DNA of 64,000 nucleotides. It comes from Microbispora hainanensis (GTDB lineage Bacteria > Actinomycetota > Actinomycetes > Streptosporangiales > Streptosporangiaceae). The DNA lies in contig NZ_CP108086.1 of NCBI RefSeq assembly GCF_036186745.1, forward strand, positions 248,001 to 312,000, written 5' to 3'. A program made the position numbers and the translations under genes. The notes beneath the pieces are model-generated. The model did not search any database. It saw only the letters and a list, made by a program, of their open reading frames with translations, and had not been told where the DNA came from. Positions 41,242 to 61,784 of this stretch are shown in pieces. Within the stretch, counting starts at the first letter, position 1; each line of letters begins with the position of its first letter.

Positions 41242-41322
41242 AATATGCCGCCGGTCCGCCGGAAAATTACTCTCCGCATCAAATTCGTAAAACGCCCGGG
41301 TGCTGAGTTCTCAGGAGGCGGC

Positions 41323-43106
41323 ATGGGTGACCTGACTTTCACCGAGCGCATGCTTGTTGAATACGCCGGAGAACGCGCGGTGGAGGGGCCGTTGACGCTC
41401 GGGCAGATCAACACCCTCGAATGGCTCGGCGACGACACGCGAGCCGGGCTCTACCGGATGATGGAGTGGGCCGTCACGGTGCCGGACGGGACCACGCTCG
41501 ACGACGTGGCCGAGACGCTCGCGGCCCTGGTCGAGCGCCACGAGTCGCTGCGGACGTCCTGCGTCACCGGCGATTCGGCACGCCAGCGCGTGTCGGGATC
41601 GGGCCGGGTGGCCGTCGACGTGTACGAGACCAAGGCCGACGCCGGGTCGCCCGTCGACCCGGAGGAGGTCACCGATCTCATCGCGGCGCTCCAGGCCAGG
41701 CCCGTGGACGAGATGGGGAACCCGATGCTCCGCGCGGCGGTCGCCGTGCACGACGGCGCCATCCGGCTGGTCCTCATCGCGTGCAACCACCTGGCGGTCG
41801 ACTGCGAGAGCCTGGCCGTGGTCGTGCGGCAGTTCGACCACATGATCCGCCATCCCGCCGAGCGCCGCGCCGGGCCGCGTACGCACCAGCCGGTCGACCA
41901 GGCGGCCGTCGAGCACTCCCCGCGCGGCCGGCGCCGCGCCGAGGCGTCGCTCCGATACTGGGGGCAGCACATGTCGCGGATGCCGCAGAGCGTGTACGCG
42001 ATGCCCCGGCCGGCCGGCGGCGCCGAACGCGACGTGCGCCACGCCTACGCGGTGCCGGGCTCCGCCTCCGGCGAGGGCGCCCCGCTCGGCTGCTGGCTCG
42101 ACTCGCCCGCGCTGCGGCTCGCGCTGCCGCACGTCGCGGCGCGCACCCAGACCACCCTCCCCATGGTGCTCTCGGCCGCGTTCTGCGCGGTGCTCGCCTG
42201 GCGCACCGGCAACACCGACCTGGTGTTCGCCTCGCTGGCGAACAACCGGATCGGCCGCGACCTGCACGACTACGTCGGCACCCTGGCGCAGGACACTCTG
42301 CTCGCGGTCGATGCCGACACCACCAGCTTCGACCAGCTGATCCGGCGGGCCGGCAGCGGGACGCTCCGGGCGGCAATGCACGGGCTGTACGACGTCAAAC
42401 TGCTCCAGAATCTGCAGGCCGAGATAGGCGATCGCCGCGGCGTGCTGTTCCAGCGGGACTGCGCCTGCAACATCAACCTCTTCGAGAGCGAGGTCCGGCC
42501 GGCCGGGCCGCCGGAGGAGGCGCAGGCCGCGCTCGACCGGACCACCCTCCGCTGGCATGTGCCGCCGTACTTCCGGGTGCTGCTCCTGCTGCGGGTCATC
42601 GACTCCGACGGCGAGCCGCTGCTCGGCCTCACCACCGGTCACGCCGATCTGGTGCCCGCGGCCGAGATCGAGTCGCTGCTGCTCGGGATCGACCGGCTGC
42701 TGGCCGAGGCGGCCACCGGAGATGTGGATCTCCGCCGCATGACCGAGATCACCGGCCTGACACCGGTCGTCCGCGGCCCGGAGTGGCAGCGGGTGGACGG
42801 CTGCTGGATCGAGCTGCCGGAGGTGCAGCGACTGGTCGACGACGCCGTCCGGGTGCCGGCCCGGGTGTTCGCCGCCCCGGACGACCACGGCCGCACCGTC
42901 CTGACCGCCTACGTCACCGCCGGCGGCCCCGTACGTACCCCCCGGGAGGCTCACGAGGCCTGCATGAGCATGCTGACGGGCCGATACACCGCGATGGCTC
43001 CCGGCCGGTACGTGATCTGTGCCGGGCCTCCCGAGGATCCGGACGACCCGGCGGCCTGGCGCCGCAGACCCGTCCTCGCCGAAGGCGACGGCCGGAAGGA
43101 GCAGCG

Positions 43107-43110
<4 letters not shown>
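41323..43110 (+). CDS. stand-alone condensation-domain protein with adenylation-C-like tail
   Basis: The protein has 595 residues from ATG 41323, with AGGAGG at 41313-41318. Residues ~20-440 are an NRPS-type condensation domain: [25 protein letters not shown], the HHxxxDG motif as N155-H156-LAV-D160-C (second His and Asp kept), and [22 protein letters not shown]. The last ~130 residues ([27 protein letters not shown]) look like the C-terminal subdomain of an adenylation enzyme with no core domain before it. The GTGA overlap with the PKS start ties it closely to the PKS. It may add or release the chain as amide or ester, since no thioesterase is present. Confidence 0.75.
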
Positions 43111-55271
<12,161 letters not shown>

Positions 55272-55273
55272 CG

Positions 55274-56332
55274 TCACGACAACGGCGCGTCCAGGCACAC
55301 GTCGGTTTCGGGCACGGGGTAGTGGAACCAGCCGCGTTCCGCCGCCTGTGCCCCGGCCTGGAACCGGCTGCGGGCGCCCAGCCGGTTCATCAGGTCGGCC
55401 GTGATCCGGCGGCACGTCCTGATGGAGATCCCGAGTTTGCGCGCGACCACCTCGTCGGTGTGCCCCTCGTACAGGAACCTCAGCAGTTCGCGCTCCTGGC
55501 CGGTGAGGCCGTGGCGGTCGCGCGCCCGGGGCGCGCCGAAGTCCCGGCCGCGTTCCCACAGCAGGTCGAACAGCGTGCGCATCGCCACGACGATGCCCGC
55601 GCCGCGGACCAGGACCGCGCCCAGCGCGGTGCGCTCCGAGTCGACCGGGACCATCGCCACCTCCCGGTCCACGATGATCATCCGGATGGGCAGCACCGGA
55701 ACGGTGCGCACCCGGGCGCCGAGCCGGATGAGCCGGTGAGCGTACCCCGACGTGGCCGGATCCCGATCGATCGTGTCGAGGCAGAGGGTGCGCACGTCCA
55801 CTCCGCGTTCCAGCATCTGCGTGTCCGCCGACCGGCTCGCCGTCATGCCCTCGGCGGACTGCGCGCCGATCGGCATCAGGGACAGGAACTCGTGGCGCGC
55901 GTCACGCGCCAGTTGCACCGACCGCTCACGGACCGCGTCGATGTCCGCGAGGCGTTCGAGGACGTCGCCGGACGCGTGCCGCGTGATCGCATACTCGGCC
56001 GCCAGCACGGCGATCGCCGCCCGGCTCTCCGCGATCTGGTTCTGCTGCCGGACCAGCTCGGCCTCTTGGTGTTTGACGAGGGCTTCCAAGGCGATTTCCG
56101 GGCTCACCGGGCACAACGCCCCCGGGCTATCCCGCGACGGCCGCAACAGCGAGAGCCGTCGCAGACAGTCCAGCGCGGCCCGGACGTCATCCTCGTCCAG
56201 GTCCAGCCGCAGCGCCAGGTCGGCGACCGTGCTGTCGGGCTCGGCCAGGATGGTGAGGTAAACCGATTCGCTGGTCGCGTCCAAACCGAAACCCTGCAAC
56301 ACGCTATTACGGCAATGCCTGCGAATCCACAT
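55274..56332 (-). CDS. LuxR-type regulator with TrmB-like N-terminal HTH
   Basis: The protein has 352 residues from ATG 56332, chosen because GAGGGA lies seven bases upstream; in-frame codons further up lack a ribosome site. The N-terminal ~80 residues form a winged-helix region (SESVYLTILAEPDSTVADLALRLDL split over two helices). The C-terminal LuxR HTH is LTGQERELLRFLYEGHTDEVV followed by RKLGISIRTCRRITADLMNRLGA. The middle (VDVRTLCLDTIDRDPATSGY) resembles the ligand/phospholipase-D-like region of TrmB-type helix-turn-helix LuxR proteins common in natural-product clusters. It converges on the PKS gene with 2 bp between stops. Confidence 0.8.
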   Translation of the reverse strand: MWIRRHCRNSVLQGFGLDATSESVYLTILAEPDSTVADLALRLDLDEDDVRAALDCLRRLSLLRPSRDSPGALCPVSPEIALEALVKHQEAELVRQQNQIAESRAAIAVLAAEYAITRHASGDVLERLADIDAVRERSVQLARDARHEFLSLMPIGAQSAEGMTASRSADTQMLERGVDVRTLCLDTIDRDPATSGYAHRLIRLGARVRTVPVLPIRMIIVDREVAMVPVDSERTALGAVLVRGAGIVVAMRTLFDLLWERGRDFGAPRARDRHGLTGQERELLRFLYEGHTDEVVARKLGISIRTCRRITADLMNRLGARSRFQAGAQAAERGWFHYPVPETDVCLDAPLS

Positions 56333-56460
56333 GCCATTTCCCTCGTACACCGCCGGCAGATCGCTGTACCGCGTCACATGGCAGTTATCCGGCACAGAAG
56401 GCCGCGGCAGCCTGCCGGACACCCGTCATATTAAGGCTGGCCCGCCGACCCGTCTCCGCG

Positions 56461-56493
56461 GCTCCGGTTGCCATCTGCTTTGGCAACCGGAGC
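56461..56493. promoter_or_regulatory. 12-bp perfect inverted repeat
   Basis: GCTCCGGTTGCC (56461-56472) pairs with GGCAACCGGAGC (56482-56493) around a 9-nt loop. It may be an operator for a large dimer or a hairpin in the leader of either divergent transcript. Confidence 0.55.
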
Positions 56494-56672
56494 ATGTCGG
56501 CGGACTTGTGGACCGGTCCCACACCACGTCGCCGCACCCTTACGGAGCGTGGACGCGCGGGCGGCGGCGCCACTTTCACGACGCAGGCCAAAGCAGGCGG
56601 CTGACAACAACCTGCCAGGACATTTCTTGCCACTCAGCGGCCACTGACATTCCGCGGACAATTCTGTAAACA

Positions 56673-56692
56673 TTGTGGGAGCGCTCCCACAA
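56673..56692. promoter_or_regulatory. CebR-box-type palindrome upstream of the LAL gene
   Basis: TTGTGGGAGCGCTCCCACAA is a perfect 20-bp palindrome. Its core TGGGAGCGCTCCCA (56676-56689) is identical to the 14-bp site of the Streptomyces cello-oligosaccharide repressor CebR. It lies 73 bp before the LAL start. Confidence 0.75.
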
Positions 56693-56765
56693 CCCCTCCG
56701 ATCGTTTCACAACCGTGCCCGAAATCCGGTTAGCAAGCACCGCGACAAGAGTGCGAGGCCATTGA

Positions 56766-59759
56766 GTGACAGAAATGAGTGCGCTGTCAGGGTGGTATCC
56801 GGCACCCGAAAACACGACCGCTGCGGCGCCGAATCGATGTCGGTCGGCGGGTCCGCTCATCGGACGGGAGGCACAACACCGGGAGATCGAAGCGGCCGTT
56901 TCCCGCTTGTCGGAGGGCCGCTCCGCTCTCGTCGAAATCAGCGGAGATCCCGGAATCGGCAAGACCGCGGTGCTCGCCGAGGTGACCCGCATCGCACAGG
57001 CGGCGGGAGCCGCCGTGTTCACCGGACGGCCGCACCCGGCCGACGGCGATCTGGCGTTCGGAGCGATCGTCGACGCTCTGGACGGTCCGCTCTCCGCCAC
57101 CATGCGGAGCGTACGGCCAGAGGGGCTGACGACGGTCCACGGGGACGTGCTGGCGGCTGTCTTTCCCTCCCTTGCCGCGGGCGGCTGCGCGCCGCCGGAG
57201 GCCGCCGCGCCCCGCCGCGCCGGCCACGCCGTACGCATGCTCCTGGAGACTCTCGCCGCGTCGCGGCCGATCGCCCTCGTCCTCGACGATCTGCATCACG
57301 CCGACGCGGGCACCATCGACGTGGTGTCGCGGCTGCTGTCCACGCCGCCGCGCGCCCCTGTGCTCCTGGCCTTCGCGCACCGGCCCCGGCAGGCGTCCCC
57401 GCGGCTGCGCGCCGCCGCGGACACGGCGCGGGAGCTCACCCGTCTGCACCTGGAACCGCTGGCGGAGAGCGACGCCCTCGCGCTGATCGACGAGGACCTG
57501 CCCGTGCGATGGCGCAGGGATCTGTACCGCGCGAGCGAGGGCAATCCGGGTTATCTCGCGGCCCTGACCGATCTGCTGGACGGCGGCCCGCCCGGCATCG
57601 ACGAGGCCGACATCGCCCCGGTGCCGCCGTGGTTCGCCTCGGGCGTGACCGCCGAGGTCGCCCGCCTGTCGGACACGAGCAGGCTGGTCGTCGCCGCGTG
57701 TTCGGTGCTCGGCGATCCTCTCACCGTGCCGTTGGTGGCCGCGGTCGCCGAGCTCGACGAGGACGACGCCTATCCTGCCATCGACGAGATCGCCTCCCAC
57801 GACCTCATCCGTCTCGTGGCGGGCACCGGACGTTTCGGGTTCCGGCACCCACTGGTGCGCCGCGCCGTCTACCACGGCGTGAGCCCCGGCTGGCGGCTCG
57901 CCGCGCACGCACGGGTGGCCCGCCTGCTGACCGGCGGCCGGACGCCCGCCGTCGCCACCGGGATGCCCGCCGAGATGCCCGCCGGGATGCCCGTCGAGAG
58001 GGCGGTCGAGAGGGCGGTCGAGAGGGCGGTCGAGAGGGCGCCGCACGTCACGCGAATCGCCACCTCGCGCGACCGCACGGCGGTCGCGCTGCTCGCCGTG
58101 GCCGCCGACGAGATCGAGGCGACATGTCCCCGGCGGGCGGCCCAATGGCGGCGGGCGGCCCTCGACCTGCTTCCCGGCGATGACGACGATCATCCCGACG
58201 GCCGCGTCGGCCTGCTGCTCGCGCTCGGCAGAGCCTGCGTGTCGGCGGGGCAGCCGGAACCGGCGTCCGACGCCTTGGGCGAGGCCCTGCGGTCGCTCCC
58301 GCCCGGCGTCTCCGGCCTGCGCACCACGGTGGTCGCGGAGCGTGCCCATCTTCTGCACGCTGTGGGCCGATCCGGCGAAGCGCGCGTCCTCGTACGCGCC
58401 GAGCTCGCGCACACCCGGCACGAGGCCGATCGCGCGATCCTGTCGTACGAGCAGGCGTGGCTCGAAACGGCGAGCGGAGACCCCGCCGTGGCGTGCGACG
58501 ACGCCGCACGCGCCTGCCGCATGGCCGATCGGCTCGGCCTTCGCCTGCTGGGCTGCGCGGCCCGGGGGACGCTCGCCGTCGCGGCCGTGCTCTCGGCGAC
58601 GCCGTCGGCGGGAGGACTCGGCGAACTCCCCCGGGCCGCCGCGGTCTTCGGCGCCCTCACCGACGACGAGCTCGCCGCGCGGCCCGACGCGCCGCTCTGG
58701 ATCGGCTGGGCCGCGCTTCTCCTCGAACGCCCCCACGACGCGATTCGGCATCTCGATCGTGCCGTGGCCGTCAGCCGGTCGACGGGCCGGTGGGCCGTCG
58801 AATGCCAGGCGCTGGTGGCGCGTGTCATGGCGCTGTGCGCCGGCGACCGGCTCGCGGCGGCCCAGGAGAGCGCCGACGAGGCCGCGCAGGCGGCCTGGCT
58901 GTCGGGGAGCACCGCCCTCCGCTCCTACGCGCAGGCGGCGCGCTGCCTGGTCGCGGCCCGCGTGGGCGACCTCGACACCCTGCGACGCCGCCTGGCGGCG
59001 TCCGGCCCGCCGGTCGTGCGAGGGTGGCCCGGGGCACTGGCCACCGAGATGGTCGCGGAGGCGAGGCTGGCCGCGGGCGATCCCGACGGCTGCCGGAGTC
59101 TGCTCGATATCGCCGGCGACGACCGCGCGGCGGGTCCGACGGTGCGGCGATACGAACTGCTCGCCCGCGCGGCGCTCGACGCCGGGCGGCCCGACGTGGC
59201 CTCCCGATGGGCCACCGCGGCCGAGGCTCTCGCCGCGCGGTTCGACTCCCCCGTGCCCGCGGCCGTCGCGCTGCTCGCCCGGGCACAGGTCCTCGCCGCC
59301 ACCGATGCGGCGGCCGAGGCGGTGGCCGGGGCGAAGGCCGCGTTCGAAGCCGCCGCGACGCTGGACGCCGCCGGGCTGGCGTGGGACGCGGCGCGGGCCA
59401 GAGGCGTTGCGGAGGCGGCGAACAGGTGCGGCCGGGAACAGCCTGTGCTCACCGGTCCGGCCGCACGACCGACGAGCGCCACAGACATGACCGCAGCGGT
59501 GACCGAGCACGTCGTCACGGAGTCGCTGATGCCCTCCGGCCCGCCCGGCGGCCTGCCCGGCGCCGCCCTCCTCACCGAACGCGAACGGCAGATCGCCCGG
59601 CTGGTCAGCGAAGGGCTGAAGAACCGGGAGATCGCCGATCGGCTCTACGTCACCCAGAAGACCGTGGAGATGCACCTGTCGCGGATCTTCGCCAAGCTCG
59701 GCGTGTCCAATCGTGTCGGGGTCGCCCGCGCGCTCTACGCGACGTCCGCGAAATCGTGA
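56766..59759 (+). CDS. LAL-type (large LuxR/AAA) transcriptional activator
   Basis: The protein has 997 residues from GTG 56766. N-terminal P-loop ATPase: GPLIGREAQHREIEAAV, Walker A ISGDPGIGKTAVLAEV (near 60) and Walker B PIALVLDDLHHADAGTI. A long helical TPR-like middle follows. The LuxR HTH is at the very C-terminus: LTERERQIARLVSEGLKNREIADRL, then VTQKTVEMHLSRIFAKLGVSNR. LAL proteins usually activate macrolide-type PKS genes. An in-frame 12-bp repeat (57996-58040) sits after the ATPase. A CebR-type palindrome directly upstream suggests carbon-source control of this gene and thus of the cluster. Confidence 0.92.
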   Translation: MTEMSALSGWYPAPENTTAAAPNRCRSAGPLIGREAQHREIEAAVSRLSEGRSALVEISGDPGIGKTAVLAEVTRIAQAAGAAVFTGRPHPADGDLAFGAIVDALDGPLSATMRSVRPEGLTTVHGDVLAAVFPSLAAGGCAPPEAAAPRRAGHAVRMLLETLAASRPIALVLDDLHHADAGTIDVVSRLLSTPPRAPVLLAFAHRPRQASPRLRAAADTARELTRLHLEPLAESDALALIDEDLPVRWRRDLYRASEGNPGYLAALTDLLDGGPPGIDEADIAPVPPWFASGVTAEVARLSDTSRLVVAACSVLGDPLTVPLVAAVAELDEDDAYPAIDEIASHDLIRLVAGTGRFGFRHPLVRRAVYHGVSPGWRLAAHARVARLLTGGRTPAVATGMPAEMPAGMPVERAVERAVERAVERAPHVTRIATSRDRTAVALLAVAADEIEATCPRRAAQWRRAALDLLPGDDDDHPDGRVGLLLALGRACVSAGQPEPASDALGEALRSLPPGVSGLRTTVVAERAHLLHAVGRSGEARVLVRAELAHTRHEADRAILSYEQAWLETASGDPAVACDDAARACRMADRLGLRLLGCAARGTLAVAAVLSATPSAGGLGELPRAAAVFGALTDDELAARPDAPLWIGWAALLLERPHDAIRHLDRAVAVSRSTGRWAVECQALVARVMALCAGDRLAAAQESADEAAQAAWLSGSTALRSYAQAARCLVAARVGDLDTLRRRLAASGPPVVRGWPGALATEMVAEARLAAGDPDGCRSLLDIAGDDRAAGPTVRRYELLARAALDAGRPDVASRWATAAEALAARFDSPVPAAVALLARAQVLAATDAAAEAVAGAKAAFEAAATLDAAGLAWDAARARGVAEAANRCGREQPVLTGPAARPTSATDMTAAVTEHVVTESLMPSGPPGGLPGAALLTERERQIARLVSEGLKNREIADRLYVTQKTVEMHLSRIFAKLGVSNRVGVARALYATSAKS
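57996..58040 (+). repeat. in-frame 12-bp repeats in the LAL gene
   Basis: GAGAGGGCGGTC is repeated three full times plus nine bases, encoding an ERAV-type tandem; just before it ATGCCCGCC-type 12-bp units give MPAEMPAGMP. Confidence 0.9.
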
Positions 59760-59842
59760 CCGCGCCGCTGGGCCTTGATTGTTTACCGAGAACGGGGCAC
59801 CGCGAGGGCAGGTGATCCGGCCCGGGTGGGAAAAGCCTCCTC

Positions 59843-60367
59843 ATGATGCGCAACCTGGTGAACGGCGCCGTCGGCGGCGCGCTTGCGACGGCGGTGTACA
59901 GCGCGATGCTGATGGCGGCGGACAGGGCCGGCCTGCTGGAGGAGCCGCCGCCGCGGCGGTTCGCACGGCTGTCCCTTTCCGGGCGGGACAAGCCCAGGAG
60001 GGGCGAGAACGTGCTGGGCACGATCGCGCACTTCGCGTTCGGCTCCTCCTGTGGTTCTGTGCTCGGCCTGCTGTCGGCCGGGCAGCGGGTGCCCGTCCCG
60101 ATCGGCACGGCGTACGGGTTGCTGGTGTGGTATTTCGGCTATCAGGGCATGGCGCCGAGCATCGGCGCGTACCCGCCGGTCCCGAAGGACCGCCCCGGCC
60201 GCCAGGCCGCGCTGCTGGCGGGACACCTGCTGTGGGGCACCGCGCTCGCCTTCGCGCTCAACCGGCTGCGCACCGACAAGGGGCAGATGGCGGCCGAGCT
60301 CGCGCCCGGCATGCGCGAGCAGGTCCGGCGCGTCATGCCCACCCCCGAGCCGGCCGCCGCACGCTGA
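59843..60367 (+). CDS. DUF6789-like membrane protein
   Basis: The protein has 174 residues. Four hydrophobic segments are visible: LVNGAVGGALATAVYSAMLM at the N-terminus, IAHFAFGSSCGSVLGLLSA, GTAYGLLVWYFGYQGMAPSIG and LLAGHLLWGTALAFALNRL. A basic cytosolic loop RRFARLSLSGRDKPRRGEN lies between the first two. The layout resembles small DUF6789/DUF1440-type proteins of unknown role. Two adjacent ATG codons (59843, 59846) could serve as start. It follows the LAL gene but a functional link is not evident. Confidence 0.65.
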   Translation: MMRNLVNGAVGGALATAVYSAMLMAADRAGLLEEPPPRRFARLSLSGRDKPRRGENVLGTIAHFAFGSSCGSVLGLLSAGQRVPVPIGTAYGLLVWYFGYQGMAPSIGAYPPVPKDRPGRQAALLAGHLLWGTALAFALNRLRTDKGQMAAELAPGMREQVRRVMPTPEPAAAR

Positions 60368-60635
60368 TCCCGGCCGCTCGTCCGGTTACCAGAAGCCGAC
60401 TTCGGGATACCTCGCCGACGGCCCGTCCGGCAGGGCCGCCGCCCGCCCTTCAGGTGGATGCAGGCGGTGACGTGCAGTCCGATGTGCCGTGACCTGCGGC
60501 GTTCCCAGCTTCACGGGGTGCCGGCCCTGATCCCGGTTGAGGGATGGGCCCGCGTCCGATCCGGGATCTCCCGGATGTCTCCGATGCCCCCAGGCCGACA
60601 CGGTTTACGGGTGTCCAACGATCGGAGTCACGCCC

Positions 60636-61265
60636 ATGACGCACGCCATCCTCGACCTGGTCCACCAGGTGATGTCATCGCCCTGGCTGTACGTGGCGCT
60701 GTTCGCCCTGGCGCTGCTCGACGGGTTCTTCCCGGTCGTTCCGGCCGAGACCTCGGTGATCACCGCCGCGGTGTTCGCCGCGTCGGGCGAGACCAACCTG
60801 GCCCTGGTCATCGTTGTCGCGGCTCTCGGTGCGTGCGCGGGTGACCACGTCTCCTATCTGATCGGCAGCAGGTCGGCGGGCAGGCTGCGGAACACGAAGC
60901 CGTTCGTCTGGGCGCGCGACACGCTGGCCGAGCGGGGCGGTCTCGTCCTGGTCGTGGCCAGGTACATCCCCGGCGGGCGCACCGCGACCACGCTCACCAT
61001 GGGCGCCGTACGGCATCCGCTGCGCTCGTTCACGTTCTTCGACGCGATCGCGGCGGGCTCGTGGGCGGTGTACTCCGGGCTGATCGGCTTCTTCGGCGGG
61101 ATGGCGTTCGAGAACGACCCGATCAAGGGCCTGCTCCTCGGCCTCGGCATCGTGCTGTCGATCACCGCGGTCGCCGAGCTGGTGAGATGGCTCAGGAAGC
61201 GGCGCGCCGCCCGGCGTCTGCCCGCGCCGTCCCCGGAACCCGCTCAGACGGCGGCGCGCAGGTAG
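60636..61265 (+). CDS. DedA-family (SNARE-associated-like) membrane protein
   Basis: The protein has 209 residues from ATG 60636 (CGGAG nine bases upstream). DedA marks: LLDGFFPVVPAETSVITAAV (re-entrant loop with conserved E), GACAGDHVSYLIGSRSAGRL (conserved G-D-x-x-x-Y), and the amphipathic ARYIPGGRTATTLTMGAVR with the F/Y-x-x-x-R-x-x-R-type arginine region. Three or four transmembrane helices follow. The family is linked to lipid-carrier (undecaprenyl phosphate or phosphatidylethanolamine) flipping across the membrane. A basic tail (RKRRAARRLP) ends the protein. Confidence 0.9.
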   Translation: MTHAILDLVHQVMSSPWLYVALFALALLDGFFPVVPAETSVITAAVFAASGETNLALVIVVAALGACAGDHVSYLIGSRSAGRLRNTKPFVWARDTLAERGGLVLVVARYIPGGRTATTLTMGAVRHPLRSFTFFDAIAAGSWAVYSGLIGFFGGMAFENDPIKGLLLGLGIVLSITAVAELVRWLRKRRAARRLPAPSPEPAQTAARR

Positions 61266-61784
61266 GCGAGCACGGCGAGCACCCGGCGGTGGTCGTCGGC
61301 GTGGTGGATCACGGGCGCCGTGTCGGTCGCGGGCGGCCTGGCCATGGCGGCGGCGGCCGAGGCGGCGGCGGCCGAGGCGGCGGCGGCCGAGGCGGCGCTC
61401 GTCACCGGGATCGGCGCCGTGCTCGGTCTCGTCGTGGCCGTTCCCGCGCTGCTCGGAATGCGCGCCGGGCTGGCGCAGAAGGCGGGCGCGGCAGTTCCCC
61501 TGGTCGTCGTCCCCTGGCCGGCGATCGCGGCCGTGGTCGCCGCCTGTCTCGTCCTCGCCGCCGGAGCGAGCACGATTTTCGCACGAAAACCATCCGTCAC
61601 ATTTGGAAAAGCATCTGCCAAGCCGTCTACCAGCGCAAATGGTTGATCAGGCAAAGACGACGTCGATCCTTCGCCTTGTTCTCGCAAGGGTTTCCATTTG
61701 ACACGTTCAGGAGTCGTCGTTCCCGGATATCCCTTATTAAGATTTTTTCCTAGCCATTGCATTGCGTACACGGATGGAGGGGTC
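61266..61784. other. 519-bp decayed region
   Basis: There is no intact gene. It holds an FtsX-type permease fragment on the plus strand (see the pseudogene) and, on the minus strand at its left edge, an open stub ending RRVLAVLAYLRAAV with a stop at 61247-61249; the stub is too short to name. The right part (61580-61760) is AT-richer, with TATTAAGATTTTTT near 61735, and serves as promoter for the kinase gene. Confidence 0.5.
61320..61646 (+). pseudogene. fragment of an FtsX/MacB-type ABC permease
   Basis: The open stretch encodes ~108 residues. From about residue 25 it reads like the last third of an FtsX-type permease: ALVTGIGAVLGLVVAVPALL, then VPLVVVPWPAIAAVVAACLV and LAAGASTIFARKP, where full-length proteins continue P-A-R-R-A. 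The extracellular domain, earlier helices and the natural C-terminus are missing, there is no good ribosome site, and the front is a three-unit 15-bp repeat (61347-61391, coding AAAAE). I read it as a gene remnant; a short expressed membrane peptide is the alternative. Confidence 0.5.

Larger units (their letters stand above)
56333..56765. other. 433-bp divergent regulatory region
   Basis: No gene is seen between the LuxR gene (start 56332) and the LAL gene (start 56766). The stretch holds a 12-bp perfect inverted repeat (56461-56493), a 10-bp palindrome GGACCGGTCC (56510-56519) and an exact LacI/CebR-type palindrome (56673-56692), so it is unusually dense in symmetric sites. Confidence 0.7.

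Noticed and set aside
41421..43106. N-terminal extension of the PKS frame upstream of GTG 43107
   Set aside because: The upstream part is out-of-frame, Arg/Ala/Gly-rich translation of the condensation-domain gene; the KS begins within a few codons of GTG 43107, and the GTGA overlap is a typical coupled start.
61247..61330. Minus-strand stub ending RRVLAVLAYLRAAV as C-terminus of a LuxR response regulator
   Set aside because: Similarity is limited to about a dozen hydrophobic residues and there is no HTH upstream; too weak to annotate.
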